This document shows, in pieces, positions 18,328 through 27,841 of a stretch of DNA of 64,000 nucleotides. A program made the translations under genes and the position numbers. Origin of the DNA: RBG-16-34-14 sp963798865 (lineage in GTDB: Bacteria; Bacteroidota; Ignavibacteria; Ignavibacteriales; Ignavibacteriaceae). The notes beneath the pieces are model-generated. The model did not search any database. It had not been told where the DNA came from and saw only the letters and a list, made by a program, of their open reading frames with translations. Each line of letters begins with the position of its first letter. The first letter of the stretch is position 1. Location of the stretch: contig CAWCVZ010000014.1 in NCBI GenBank assembly GCA_963798865.1, positions 62,001 to 126,000 on the forward strand. The letters are read 5' to 3'.

Positions 18328-20412
18328 ATGGCAGAGAATAATTCTACCACCTCTAATTTCAAACCTTATATTTCACCCGAGGCTTCTATTCCGGAATTCA
18401 CCGTAAAATCAATTCTGATGGGTGCTTTTTTTGGAATTTTATTCGGTGCTGCTACTGTATTTTTAGCTTTGAAGGCAGGTTTAACAGTTTCCGCATCAAT
18501 ACCAATTGCTGTTCTTGCTATTTCAATCGGCAGGAAATATTTCAAAACAACAATCCTTGAAAATAATATTATCCAGACAACCGGTTCCGCAGGCGAGTCA
18601 ATTGCTGCCGGTGTTGTTTTTACATTACCTGCTTTTTTGTTTATGTCTATGAATGAAGCTGGAGTAAGTGTCGGTGCAAGCTTTTTTAATTACTGGACAA
18701 TTTTAGCTCTTGCAATGTTAGGTGGTATTCTTGGAACTTTGATGATGATACCACTCCGGCGTTCATTAATAGTTAATGAGCACCATAATCTTCCTTATCC
18801 GGAAGGAACTGCATGTGCTTCAGTTTTAATAGCCGGGGATAAAGGCGGGGACTTTGCAAAAACAGCATATCAGGGATTATCAGTAGCGCTTGTTTATGCT
18901 TTACTCCAGAGGGTATTTCATGTTATAAAGGATGCCCCAGCATGGGTTACAGCTCAAACAAATAAATTTCTTCCTTCTGCTACAATTAATGGAGAAATTA
19001 CTCCTGAATACCTGGGAGTGGGATATATTATTGGTCCAAAAATAGCCGGGGTGCTTGTTGCCGGTGGTGTTTTGGCTTGGTTAGGTTTAATTCCGCTTCT
19101 TGCAAGTTTGGTACAGCCTGATGTTATAGCAGAACAATTAGTTAAGCTAGGATATTTAAAAGATTTATTTACTGCCGGAGGACCGGGAAATTGGGATCCT
19201 CAGCTTCATACTTTTGCAAGCTATCCCGATGCAATTTACAGAGCTTATGTAAGACAAATTGGGGCAGGCGCTGTTGCAGCCGGTGGTTTAATTACACTTA
19301 TTAAAACTTTTCCAACAATTGTATCTTCTTTTAAAGGAAGTGTTGCTTCGTTAAAGAACAGAGGCGGCGAAGTAAAAATTATTCGTACGGAAAATGACCT
19401 ATCCTTTTTAACAGTTATTACGGGAAGCATTGGTCTTGTAATATTAATGATTTTACTCCCGATGATTCCGGGCGATACAATTATTAACAAGTTTTTGATT
19501 GGTGTTCTGGTTATTGTATTTGGATTTTTCTTCGTAACTGTTTCAAGCCGTATAGTTGGTATAATCGGTTCAAGTTCAAATCCTATTTCGGGAATGACAA
19601 TTGCAACTTTAATGGGAACTGCACTTGTTTTTATCGCGGTTGGCTGGACTGGAAAAGTATTTGAACCAATGGCGCTTGTTGTTGGCAGTATGATTTGTAT
19701 TGCTGCAGCAAATGCCGGGGCAACTTCTCAGGATCTGAAAACAGGCTACATTATTGGTGCGACACCTAAATATCAGCAGATTGCGCTTTTTGTTGGTGCA
19801 ATTGTTTCCTCACTTATTATCGGGTGGACAATTCAACAGCTTGATTCTCCGACTCCAGATATGGCTGCACTTGGAATTACACATGCAATCGGCAGTGATA
19901 AATTTCCGGCACCTCAGGGTACATTGATGGCTACTTTAATAAAAGGGCTCCTGTCGTTCAATCTCGATTGGCAATTTGTTTTGGTAGGTGCTTTTCTTGC
20001 AGTAACAGTTGAACTTTGCGGAGTTAGTGCACTTTCTTTTGCCGTAGGAGCTTATCTTCCTCTTTCAACAACATTACCTATTTTTGTAGGCGGAGCTATT
20101 AAGGGAATTTCTGATAAAGTTGCAAAAAGAAAAGGTGAAAAAGTAGAAGACAGTGAACTTGGAACGGGCAGTCTTTTCGCAACAGGTTTAGTTGCAGGAG
20201 GTGCCCTTGCAGGAGTTATTGTCGCCTTATTGTCGGTTAATGATAATATTTTTAATTTCTTTAAATCAATCAGTACTGAAGGATTTTTAACCAATCTTTT
20301 AGGCGATGGTGGTTATGCAATACTTGGTGTTGCTTTTTTTGCACTCATGGGAATGATACTTTATAAAGTTTCCCGGAAACCCCAAACTAAAATTGAAAAG
20401 ACTGTAGGCTGA
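18328..20412 (+). CDS. OPT family oligopeptide transporter
   Basis: A 694-residue membrane protein with about 14-16 hydrophobic segments. The N-terminal PEFTVKSILMGAFFGILFGA, the NIIQTTGSAGESIAAGVVFT block and the NLPYPEGTACASVL motif are diagnostic of the bacterial OPT family, which imports small peptides or related compounds in symport with protons. It is followed by PepD-type dipeptidase, an MFS transporter and, further on, an M29-type peptidase, so the region fits peptide scavenging. Substrate range is not shown. Confidence 0.93.
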   Translation: MAENNSTTSNFKPYISPEASIPEFTVKSILMGAFFGILFGAATVFLALKAGLTVSASIPIAVLAISIGRKYFKTTILENNIIQTTGSAGESIAAGVVFTLPAFLFMSMNEAGVSVGASFFNYWTILALAMLGGILGTLMMIPLRRSLIVNEHHNLPYPEGTACASVLIAGDKGGDFAKTAYQGLSVALVYALLQRVFHVIKDAPAWVTAQTNKFLPSATINGEITPEYLGVGYIIGPKIAGVLVAGGVLAWLGLIPLLASLVQPDVIAEQLVKLGYLKDLFTAGGPGNWDPQLHTFASYPDAIYRAYVRQIGAGAVAAGGLITLIKTFPTIVSSFKGSVASLKNRGGEVKIIRTENDLSFLTVITGSIGLVILMILLPMIPGDTIINKFLIGVLVIVFGFFFVTVSSRIVGIIGSSSNPISGMTIATLMGTALVFIAVGWTGKVFEPMALVVGSMICIAAANAGATSQDLKTGYIIGATPKYQQIALFVGAIVSSLIIGWTIQQLDSPTPDMAALGITHAIGSDKFPAPQGTLMATLIKGLLSFNLDWQFVLVGAFLAVTVELCGVSALSFAVGAYLPLSTTLPIFVGGAIKGISDKVAKRKGEKVEDSELGTGSLFATGLVAGGALAGVIVALLSVNDNIFNFFKSISTEGFLTNLLGDGGYAILGVAFFALMGMILYKVSRKPQTKIEKTVG

Positions 20413-20531
20413 TTGATATGACAGTCCTCCATTCTTGTTTTCTTTTACAAAGAAATTTCTGCACTTTACCTGTGTAAGGTTCTTTTTAGTAATTTTTATA
20501 TCATTTAAGGAATAATAAAAGGCAAATTATT

Positions 20532-21995
20532 ATGGGAAACGTATTAGGTCATCTTAAGCCTCAATTAATATGGAACCATTTTGAAGAAATTACAAAACAT
20601 CCACGTCCTTCCAAACAGGAAGAGAAAGTAGTTGAGTATGTTCTGGATTTTGGAAAGAAAAATAATCTTGATACCAGTCGTGATAAATTTGGAAATATCC
20701 TTATAAGGAAACCTGCGACACCTGGTAAAGAAAATTCAAAAACGATTGTTCTACAGGCGCATCTCGATATGGTTTGTGAAAAGAATAGGGGAGTTGATTT
20801 TGATTTCGAAAACGATCCCGTTAATGTTTATGTTGATAATGGATGGGTGAAAGCAAAAGGAACAACTCTTGGCGCTGATAACGGAATTGGTGTAGCGGCA
20901 GCACTTGCTGTGCTTGAATCAAAAGATCTGCAGCATGGACCGATTGAAGCTATTTTTACTCTCGATGAAGAAACAGGTTTAACAGGCGCTACAAATTTAA
21001 AGAAAGGATGGCTTAAAGCCGATATCCTTTTGAATATGGATTCTGAAGAAGAAGGTGTTCTTTATATTGGTTGTGCAGGCGGAAAAAATACAGCAGCAAC
21101 TTTCAAATTTGATCCTGAAAAAGCTCCTCGAAATCATTCTTCTTTTGAAATTAAAGTTGAAGGTTTACAAGGTGGTCATTCGGGTCTTGAAATTCATACC
21201 GGCAGAGGAAATGCAATAAAAATTCTTGTGAGATTTCTTTGGATTTATATGAAAGAAAATAAATTGAAATTATCAAAGATTGAAGGCGGAAATAAGCATA
21301 ATGCAATTCCAAGAGAAGCTTATGCTGTTGTACTGATTCCAAAAGAAGATGAAAAATCTTTTAAGAAATTTGTAACAAAGTATAATGATACTATAAAAGC
21401 CGAGTTTGCAACTGTTGAACCAAATCTTTCAGTTTCTGTTGAAAAACATGATACTCCTAAAAATGTTATGGATTCTAAAACAGTTAAACATTTAATTAAT
21501 GCTTTGTATGCAGTTCCGCACGGTGTTATAAAAATGTCTCCTGATATTCCGGAACTCGTTGAGACATCTACAAATCTTGCAACGATTACGACTGATGGAA
21601 AAAAGGTTAATGTTGTAACGAGCCAGAGAAGCTCTGTTGCGTCAGAGATTGAAGATATTACAAATATGGTTACATCTGTATTCCAACTTTCCGGAGCTTC
21701 TATTGAATATGGTGATGGCTATCCTGGTTGGAAACCTGATGTCCATTCAGAAATTCTTGGAGTTGTAAAATCATCTTACAAAGATTTGTTTGGAAAAGAA
21801 CCTGATGTTAAAGCTATCCACGCCGGACTTGAATGTGGAATCATTAAAGAAAAATATCCGGATATGGATATGATTTCATTTGGTCCGACAATGTATGGTG
21901 TTCACTCACCGGATGAAAAACTCGAGGTAGCTGCAGTTCCAAAATTCTGGGATCTGCTTGTGAATATTCTAAAGAATGTTCCATCAAAAAATTAA
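20532..21995 (+). CDS. pepD: aminoacyl-histidine dipeptidase (M20, PepD)
   Basis: A 487-residue cytosolic di-zinc peptidase. Metal-site motifs are visible: VLQAHLDMV (His, Asp), TTLGADNGIGV (Asp), FTLDEETGLTGA (catalytic Glu-Glu), MDSEEEG, and a late H in VHSPDEKL. The lid-domain segment EGLQGGHSGLEI is typical of PepD rather than of other M20 members. It splits dipeptides such as Xaa-His. It follows the OPT transporter by 119 bases, consistent with hydrolysis of imported peptides. A terminator follows. Confidence 0.95.
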   Translation: MGNVLGHLKPQLIWNHFEEITKHPRPSKQEEKVVEYVLDFGKKNNLDTSRDKFGNILIRKPATPGKENSKTIVLQAHLDMVCEKNRGVDFDFENDPVNVYVDNGWVKAKGTTLGADNGIGVAAALAVLESKDLQHGPIEAIFTLDEETGLTGATNLKKGWLKADILLNMDSEEEGVLYIGCAGGKNTAATFKFDPEKAPRNHSSFEIKVEGLQGGHSGLEIHTGRGNAIKILVRFLWIYMKENKLKLSKIEGGNKHNAIPREAYAVVLIPKEDEKSFKKFVTKYNDTIKAEFATVEPNLSVSVEKHDTPKNVMDSKTVKHLINALYAVPHGVIKMSPDIPELVETSTNLATITTDGKKVNVVTSQRSSVASEIEDITNMVTSVFQLSGASIEYGDGYPGWKPDVHSEILGVVKSSYKDLFGKEPDVKAIHAGLECGIIKEKYPDMDMISFGPTMYGVHSPDEKLEVAAVPKFWDLLVNILKNVPSKN

Positions 21996-22020
21996 GTGAA
22001 TCTTATTTAAAAATGTTAAT

Positions 22021-22062
22021 ATGCCGAACCTCCATTATGGATGATTCGGCATTTTATTTTAG
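22021..22062 (+). terminator. terminator after pepD
   Basis: Inverted repeat ATGCCGAA (22021-22028) and TTCGGCAT (22045-22052) with a 16-base loop is followed by TTTATTTT. It lies 25 bases after the pepD stop, so pepD probably ends its transcript here and the MFS gene has its own promoter. Confidence 0.8.
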
Positions 22063-22105
22063 AAGATAGTTACATTTTTATTTCAATTTAAAAGAAGAAA
22101 AAACA

Positions 22106-23467
22106 ATGGAAAATTTGCCGTTAACACAGAAAAAAGAACCTACTTTTTTAATGCGCTGGATGGCTCTCCTTTTTATAAGTCTGGCAATGTTTGGCAATTA
22201 CTATATTTATGATAGTATTAGTCCTCTTGCCGATTTGCTAAAAACTCAACTGGGTTTTTCCGACTCCAACATAGGGTTGCTTAATGCAATTTATAGTTTC
22301 CCGAATATTATAATGGTGCTGGTTGGCGGGATGATAATTGACCGGATCGGTACAAGGATTTCAGTTGTTATTTTTACACTGCTTATAATGATTGGCGCAT
22401 TAGTTACTGCTGTACAGGGTGAACTGCTTACGATGGCTATTGGTCGTTTAATATTTGGTCTTGGCGCAGAATCTATGATTGTAGCTATCACCACAGTAAT
22501 TGCAAGATGGTTTAAAGGTAAAGAACTTTCATTCGCATTTGGTCTTAACCTGACAGTTGCAAGGCTTGGTTCCTTTCTCGCATTGAATTCTCCAAGCTGG
22601 GGAAAAGAGTTGTACAACAGCTGGCAATCGCCATTATGGATTACAGTTTTTGCTGGGATATTCGCTGTATTCTGTATAGTAGTTTATTATTTCCTCGATG
22701 CTTATGCTTCTAAAAAATATGCTTTACCCAAAGAAGGAAGCCAGGAAAAAGTCATCTTCAAACAGGTTCTTAAGTTTTCCAAATCTTTCTGGTATATAAC
22801 TGCTCTCTGCGTAACTTTTTATTCTGCAATGTTTCCTTTCCAGACGTTTGCAATTAAATTTTTCCAGGAAGCACACGGCACTTCAAGGGAGGTTGGCGGC
22901 AACTTATCGAGTATGTTAACTTTAGCAGCAATGTTCTTTACTCCTTTGTTTGGTTTACTTGCAGATAAAATCGGTAAGCGCTCTTTATTAATGATGTTCG
23001 GATCCCTTCTTATAATTCCTGTTTATTTGATTATGGCTTATAAAATTGATCTTGCTGCACCGTTCGGAATAACCGGAGCAATTTCCATCAATATAGATTT
23101 TTTTGATATCCATTCTGCTATTCCGATTTATTTATTAATTCCAATGAGTATGATGGGAATTGCATTTTCACTTGTACCTGCTGTTATGTGGCCTTCGGTT
23201 GCTATTGTAGTTGAGGAAAAAAGATTAGGCACTGCTTACGGATTAATGACAATGATTCAGAATATCGGACTGTTTGGTTTTAATCTTTTAATTGGATTTG
23301 CAAATGATATCTCACATGCTAGTTCAGAAAATCCTGATGGATACAATCTCGGTATGTGGATCTTTTCAATTTTAGGATTCCTTGGTTTATTGTTTGCTTT
23401 CCTTTTAAGAAAAGCCGAGACCGGCCCGGGAGGACACGGACTTGAAAGAGGTTTTAAAAAGAATTGA
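22106..23467 (+). CDS. MFS transporter
   Basis: A 453-residue protein with twelve predicted transmembrane helices. The motif GGMIIDRIGTRIS after helix 2 and LLADKIGKRSLLM after helix 8 are the two MFS motif-A copies. Helices 1-2 (NYYIYDSISPLADLLK, then QLGFSDSNIGLLNAIYS) recall sugar-phosphate or oxalate/nitrate-type MFS families, but the substrate is not certain. It follows the peptide-uptake genes, so an amino-acid or organic-acid export role is possible by context only. Confidence 0.9.
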   Translation: MENLPLTQKKEPTFLMRWMALLFISLAMFGNYYIYDSISPLADLLKTQLGFSDSNIGLLNAIYSFPNIIMVLVGGMIIDRIGTRISVVIFTLLIMIGALVTAVQGELLTMAIGRLIFGLGAESMIVAITTVIARWFKGKELSFAFGLNLTVARLGSFLALNSPSWGKELYNSWQSPLWITVFAGIFAVFCIVVYYFLDAYASKKYALPKEGSQEKVIFKQVLKFSKSFWYITALCVTFYSAMFPFQTFAIKFFQEAHGTSREVGGNLSSMLTLAAMFFTPLFGLLADKIGKRSLLMMFGSLLIIPVYLIMAYKIDLAAPFGITGAISINIDFFDIHSAIPIYLLIPMSMMGIAFSLVPAVMWPSVAIVVEEKRLGTAYGLMTMIQNIGLFGFNLLIGFANDISHASSENPDGYNLGMWIFSILGFLGLLFAFLLRKAETGPGGHGLERGFKKN

Positions 23468-23514
23468 TGATTCAAATTATATAACAATCAATTAAATAAT
23501 AAAAGGAACCTTTT

Positions 23515-24303
23515 ATGAAAATCAGCTTTACTGCTCTTTTCCTTTTTCTGTTTCTTTTTCAATCTTTCTCTTCAAAAACAAATGCACAGGATGACTGCTG
23601 CGGGTTAGGTTCAATTATGAGCCTGGTACTTACAAGTGGAATTCATGGCGGTTATGGTATTCAGCAATTCAGTGCAGAAGGTTTAAATCATTACATTGAT
23701 GTATATAACCAGAACCGAACATCAACTCTTACGAAGAAAATGGATAAGTTCGGTTCGGCTGTTGGTTTTAAATTCGGAATAAATCCTTTTCAGTTTCTTG
23801 TTGATGACTGGGTTATTGGAATGAAATTATCTTATCATATTCTTAAAGAAAAGCATGAGGCTACTGCCACTTTGCAAACCGGAGTTTCAAGAAGAGAATA
23901 TGAGCTTACTTTAAAATCATTTCATGTTGGATTAAACTTTGCATATTATATTTCAAGAAACCTCGATTTAAAAATAGCCGATCTTGTTTTAACATTTAAT
24001 TCTGCTGATTTGAAAAACAGTCTGATCCAGCCGAACCTTCCAACAACAGAGCAAAAATTAACAAGCTCAGAGAATCCAATCGGGTTTTTATTTTCAACAG
24101 GTTTTGTGTTTTATATAATTCCTCCTTACTTATCTATTGAAGGTACGGTCGGCTACTCGATTTTTTCAATTGATGAAATGCAATTTGAAGATGGTTCACG
24201 CCTTCAGGTGGATGAAAACAATAATAGTGGAATGACAAATTTTATTGATGGCGGTGGATTATATGTTTTTGCGCAACTGAATATTGCAATTCCATTTAAT
24301 TGA
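23515..24303 (+). CDS. hypothetical exported beta-barrel-like protein (tandem copy 1)
   Basis: A 262-residue protein with a Sec signal (LFLFLFLFQSF, cleavage near TNAQ). The mature part starts with DDCCGLGS and continues as alternating beta-strand sequence with aromatic ends (GYGIQQFSAEGLNHYIDVYNQ split over strands), ending in a typical outer-membrane terminal strand, YVFAQLNIAIPFN. I do not recognise a named family. The next gene is a clear paralogue with the same plan (HGGYGIQQF here, GGYGGYSYQKY there; EGFNEYI or EGLNHYI; KEKHEA or TEKHEA). The two likely arose by tandem duplication. Confidence 0.7.
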   Translation: MKISFTALFLFLFLFQSFSSKTNAQDDCCGLGSIMSLVLTSGIHGGYGIQQFSAEGLNHYIDVYNQNRTSTLTKKMDKFGSAVGFKFGINPFQFLVDDWVIGMKLSYHILKEKHEATATLQTGVSRREYELTLKSFHVGLNFAYYISRNLDLKIADLVLTFNSADLKNSLIQPNLPTTEQKLTSSENPIGFLFSTGFVFYIIPPYLSIEGTVGYSIFSIDEMQFEDGSRLQVDENNNSGMTNFIDGGGLYVFAQLNIAIPFN

Positions 24304-24343
24304 TAATGTTTGTAAGTTGAAATTGAACAGCAATTAAGGTTCT

Positions 24344-25114
24344 ATGATTTTTCGAGATCTGTTTTTTATTTATTTATTTTTACTTGCAACTGCCGCATTG
24401 AATGCGCAGTCGTTTGGTTTTGGATGCCTTGGTTTTGTTGGTGGTTACGGTGGCTACAGTTACCAGAAATATGATCCTGAAGGATTTAATGAATATATAA
24501 ATTCCTTTAATGACGCCAGGCAGGATTCACTTGTGTCACCCTTGGAAAGTTTTGGTAAAGCTCAGGGTTATAGAGTTGGGCTTAATTTTTTCCGCGCCAA
24601 GATTAAAAATTTTGTTCTTTCCACAAAGGGATTTTACCAGTCAGTAACTGAAAAACATGAAGCTCTTGAAAAGTTTGAAACAGGAACCCGTTCAACCACT
24701 ATGAAAGTTGAATTAAGAAACTGGGCTATCGGGATTGATCTTGGAATTTCTGTTACTAAAGATATTAGTTGGAAAGTTGTTGATGGTGCTTTGAACTTTA
24801 ATACAGTTATCTTAACAAATACCGAAAACTCAACCGGTGCAAAAACAACTATTAATAAATTTAAAACAAAATCCACAACAATTGGATATACTGTCGGGAC
24901 GGGTTTCATACTTGAAATTATTGATGAATACTTTAGTATCGAGGGAACAGCAGGTTATACGTATTTATCAATTGAAAATTTATTTGATGATAATGGATCA
25001 CCCTTACTGAATCCAGCAGGAATTAACGATCAGACGGACGTTGTTAAAAAGGATTTTATAGCTGCAGGTGGTTTTAGTGCTGTTATACAGTTTAATATAG
25101 GTTTCCCTTTATAG
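24344..25114 (+). CDS. hypothetical exported beta-barrel-like protein (tandem copy 2)
   Basis: A 256-residue paralogue of the preceding gene, 40 bases downstream on the same strand. The signal peptide ends near LNAQ. Shared blocks with copy 1 are GGYGGYSYQKYDPEGFNEYI, the EKHEALEKFETG strand, the late FSIEGTAGYTYLSIE strand and the terminal AVIQFNIGFPL. Copy 2 lacks the CC pair found at the mature N-terminus of copy 1. It is probably an outer-membrane protein of about ten strands. No function can be given. Confidence 0.7.
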   Translation: MIFRDLFFIYLFLLATAALNAQSFGFGCLGFVGGYGGYSYQKYDPEGFNEYINSFNDARQDSLVSPLESFGKAQGYRVGLNFFRAKIKNFVLSTKGFYQSVTEKHEALEKFETGTRSTTMKVELRNWAIGIDLGISVTKDISWKVVDGALNFNTVILTNTENSTGAKTTINKFKTKSTTIGYTVGTGFILEIIDEYFSIEGTAGYTYLSIENLFDDNGSPLLNPAGINDQTDVVKKDFIAAGGFSAVIQFNIGFPL

Positions 25115-25217
25115 TATTAAAGATAAGATAATAGGCGGATTTAAATTTTTATTAAAATTCATTCATTCATTCATCCATTCAATCATTTATTTCAGTATAA
25201 CAAAAAAATAAATTTTT

Positions 25218-26180
25218 ATGAAACAAACAAAACTCGATACTGCATCCATCATTGCAATCCGTGATTGCATGGGTGCAAAGAAGAATGAAAAAATTCTTGT
25301 AATAACGGATGAACAAAAAAGAAAAATCGGTCTTTCTTTATATGAAAATGCTTTAAAGTTAGGACACAAAGCACTATTTGTTGAAATGAAATCAGGGAAA
25401 CAAAATGGCGAAGAGCCATCAGATGAAATTGCCGACCTGATGCAGAAATTTGATGTTGTTTTTTGTCCTACAACAAAATCATTAACTCATACAGATGCCC
25501 GAAGAGCCGCTTCCGCAAAAGGAGTTAGGGTTGCAACTTTCCCTGGAATTACCGAAGAGGTTATGATAAGGGGGATGAATGCTGATTATAAAAAAATTGC
25601 AAAGCTCTCAATCAAGCTGGTTGAAATTCTCGGAGAAGGTAAAAAAATAAGAATATCTGCGCCTGCCGGTACTGATTTATCTTTTGATATTGCTGGAAGA
25701 AAAGCAATTGCTAGTAAAGGTTTATTTCATGAAAAAGGTGAAAGTGGTAATCTGCCTACCGGTGAAACTTATTTAGCCCCGCTTGAAGGAACTGCAAACG
25801 GAGTTTTTGTTGTTGATGGCTCAATGGCTGGTTTAGGTTTGATTAAAAATGCAAACATCAGGATTGAAGTTGAAAATGGTTTTGCTGTAAAAATAACCGG
25901 AGGTAATTTAGCTGCCCGACTTAAAAAGGAACTCGACAGCGTTGGTAAGATGGCAAGAAATATTGCTGAGTTTGGAATCGGGACTAACGACAGTGCAAAG
26001 CTAAGTGGAATTCTTCTTGAGGATGAAAAAGTAATGGGTACTGTTCACATTGCTCTGGGTAACAATGTTTCTATGGGCGGGAATGTAAACGTTCCTATAC
26101 ATCTTGATGGGGTAATTAAAAAACCTACCGTTTATATGGATGATAAATTATTAATGAAAGATGGGAAGTTGCTGGTTTAA
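25218..26180 (+). CDS. M29-like aminopeptidase
   Basis: A 320-residue protein resembling the leucyl aminopeptidase T (peptidase M29) group. Visible segments are TFPGITEEVMIRGMNADY, the SGNLPTGETYLAPLEGTANG block carrying the metal-ligand Glu residues, and GIGTNDSAKLSGILLEDEKVMGT with a late VHIALGNN (His). M29 enzymes are di-metal aminopeptidases. It continues the peptide-catabolism theme of the region. The start ATG at 25218 follows a short ATTC-type simple repeat (25157-25172). Confidence 0.8.
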   Translation: MKQTKLDTASIIAIRDCMGAKKNEKILVITDEQKRKIGLSLYENALKLGHKALFVEMKSGKQNGEEPSDEIADLMQKFDVVFCPTTKSLTHTDARRAASAKGVRVATFPGITEEVMIRGMNADYKKIAKLSIKLVEILGEGKKIRISAPAGTDLSFDIAGRKAIASKGLFHEKGESGNLPTGETYLAPLEGTANGVFVVDGSMAGLGLIKNANIRIEVENGFAVKITGGNLAARLKKELDSVGKMARNIAEFGIGTNDSAKLSGILLEDEKVMGTVHIALGNNVSMGGNVNVPIHLDGVIKKPTVYMDDKLLMKDGKLLV

Positions 26181-26217
26181 ATTTGACTTTGGGTCTGACT
26201 CAAAAGTAAGTTTATCG

Positions 26218-26285
26218 TCACACTTAGCGTAGTCGAAGTGTGAATTTAATCTAAATTGTCATTCTTCGACTCCGCTAAGACTGAC
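26218..26285. repeat. two-module palindromic element, copy 1
   Basis: Two hairpins separated by 14 bases: arms TCACACTT (26218-26225) and AAGTGTGA (26236-26243), then GTCATTCTT (26258-26266) and AAGACTGAC (26277-26285, one mismatch). Loops carry AGCGTAGTCG and CGACTCCGCT. The same pair of modules, as a whole inverted, stands at 52467-52530. It lies between the M29 peptidase and def and looks like a mobile or dispersed non-coding repeat (REP/BIME-like). Confidence 0.8.
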
Positions 26286-26380
26286 GGATTTTACTTTTTG
26301 GTCAGTCACTATAACGTCTTTATTCTTCGTATTCATTTTCTTATTTTTGTATCAAATCCAAAATATTATCAGGAATGTGA

Positions 26381-26932
26381 ATGTCTTTATTGCCTATAAC
26401 TCTTTATGGAGATAAGATACTTCGTAAGAAAACAAATAAGGTTACGAAAGTTGATAACGAAACCATCGAGCTTATAAGGGATATGTTTGCTACTATGCGG
26501 AATGCAAATGGAATTGGTCTGGCCGCTAACCAGGTTGATGCTGATAAACAAATATTTGTGATTGATGTTTCCAAAGTTGAAGGTTTTGAAGCAATAAAAC
26601 CAATGACATTAATCAATCCAAAGATCATTGAAAGATCAGGGGAAAAAAATAAAATGGAAGAGGGATGCTTAAGTATTCCCGATATCAGAGCAGAGATTGA
26701 AAGACCCAAAGAAATTATTATTTCATACCAGGATGTTGATCTGAAGGAACATGTAATAAAAGTTGATGATGTAGTAGCGCGGGTAATGCAGCATGAGTTT
26801 GATCATTTACAGGGAATTTTATTTATTGATTATTTGTCTGAAGAGCAGAAAAAAGAGTTAAAAAAAGATCTGGATAAAATTAAGAAAAGAGAAACCGAAG
26901 TTGATTATCCCGTAACTGCGTTAGCAAGCTGA
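26381..26932 (+). CDS. def: peptide deformylase
   Basis: A 183-residue metalloenzyme that removes the formyl group from the N-terminal Met of new proteins. The three signature motifs are intact: GIGLAANQV, EGCLSIPDI (metal Cys), and MQHEFDHLQG (HEXXH, two metal His and catalytic Glu). Start ATG at 26381. fmt follows after 6 bases, the classic def-fmt pair that handles formyl-Met at both ends of its life. Confidence 0.97.
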   Translation: MSLLPITLYGDKILRKKTNKVTKVDNETIELIRDMFATMRNANGIGLAANQVDADKQIFVIDVSKVEGFEAIKPMTLINPKIIERSGEKNKMEEGCLSIPDIRAEIERPKEIIISYQDVDLKEHVIKVDDVVARVMQHEFDHLQGILFIDYLSEEQKKELKKDLDKIKKRETEVDYPVTALAS

Positions 26933-26938
26933 TATTTT

Positions 26939-27841
26939 ATGAATATCATTTTTATGGGCAGTGCTGATTTTTCCCTTCCATCGATAGAAACACTTTTTAA
27001 TAGCAAACATAAAATACTTGCCCTTGTTACTGTTCCCGATAAAGAAAAGGGGAGAGGACAAAAATTATCAGCTTCACCAGTTAAAGAATTTGGAATTAAA
27101 AATAATATTCCTGTTCTGCAGCCGGAAAAATTAAAAGATGAAAACTTCATTCAGGAACTCAAAAATTTTAATGCCGATCTTTTTGTTGTTGTAGCGTTCA
27201 GGATTTTACCAAGGGAAGTTTTTACAATTCCTCCCAAAGGTTCATTTAATCTTCACGCATCGCTTCTTCCAAAATACAGAGGTGCAGCACCGATACAATG
27301 GGCAATTATAAAAGGAGAGAAGAAAACCGGCGTTACTACTTTTGCATTAGAAGAGAAAGTGGATACAGGAAATGTCTATTTGCAGAAAAAAATTGTAATT
27401 GAAGATGAAGATAATTTCGAAACTATTCATAATAAATTAAGTGAAGTTGGTGCTGAAGCAGTTTTAGAAACCGTTGATATGATTGAAGCAGGGGATTATC
27501 AATTAAAAGGGCAGGATAATTCTCTTGCAACTCCCGCTCCTAAAATAACTCCTGAAACAGGAAGGATTGATTGGACAAAACCGGCAGCAGAAATTCATAA
27601 TCTTGTAAGAGGCTTATCTCCAGTTCCCTGCGCTTATTTTTTTCATGATAATAAAAAGATAAAAGTTTATAAAACAAAAATTGTGAAAAGAGAAAATACC
27701 TTTCCGGGAAAAATTAATTCTTCAAAAAAGAATTTGATTATCGAGTGCGGTAAAGATGAACTGGAAATACTCGAACTCCAGCTTGAGGGAAGAAAGAGAA
27801 TGAGTGCAGAAGAATTTTTAAGGGGTTTTAAGTTTGATTGA
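26939..27841 (+). CDS. fmt: methionyl-tRNA formyltransferase
   Basis: A 300-residue enzyme transferring a formyl group from 10-formyl-THF to Met-tRNAi. The N-terminal domain has IIFMGSADFSLPSIE and the SLLPKYRGAAPIQWAI loop with the conserved catalytic region (Asn-His-Asp set: FNLHASLLP). The C-terminal OB-like domain starts near residue 205. Six bases after def, and its end overlaps the CYTH gene by 8 bases, indicating one transcript. Confidence 0.97.
   Translation: MNIIFMGSADFSLPSIETLFNSKHKILALVTVPDKEKGRGQKLSASPVKEFGIKNNIPVLQPEKLKDENFIQELKNFNADLFVVVAFRILPREVFTIPPKGSFNLHASLLPKYRGAAPIQWAIIKGEKKTGVTTFALEEKVDTGNVYLQKKIVIEDEDNFETIHNKLSEVGAEAVLETVDMIEAGDYQLKGQDNSLATPAPKITPETGRIDWTKPAAEIHNLVRGLSPVPCAYFFHDNKKIKVYKTKIVKRENTFPGKINSSKKNLIIECGKDELEILELQLEGRKRMSAEEFLRGFKFD

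Noticed and set aside
25157..25172. ATTC tetranucleotide repeat as a phase-variation switch
   Set aside because: It has only four copies, lies before the gene and its start, and cannot shift a reading frame.
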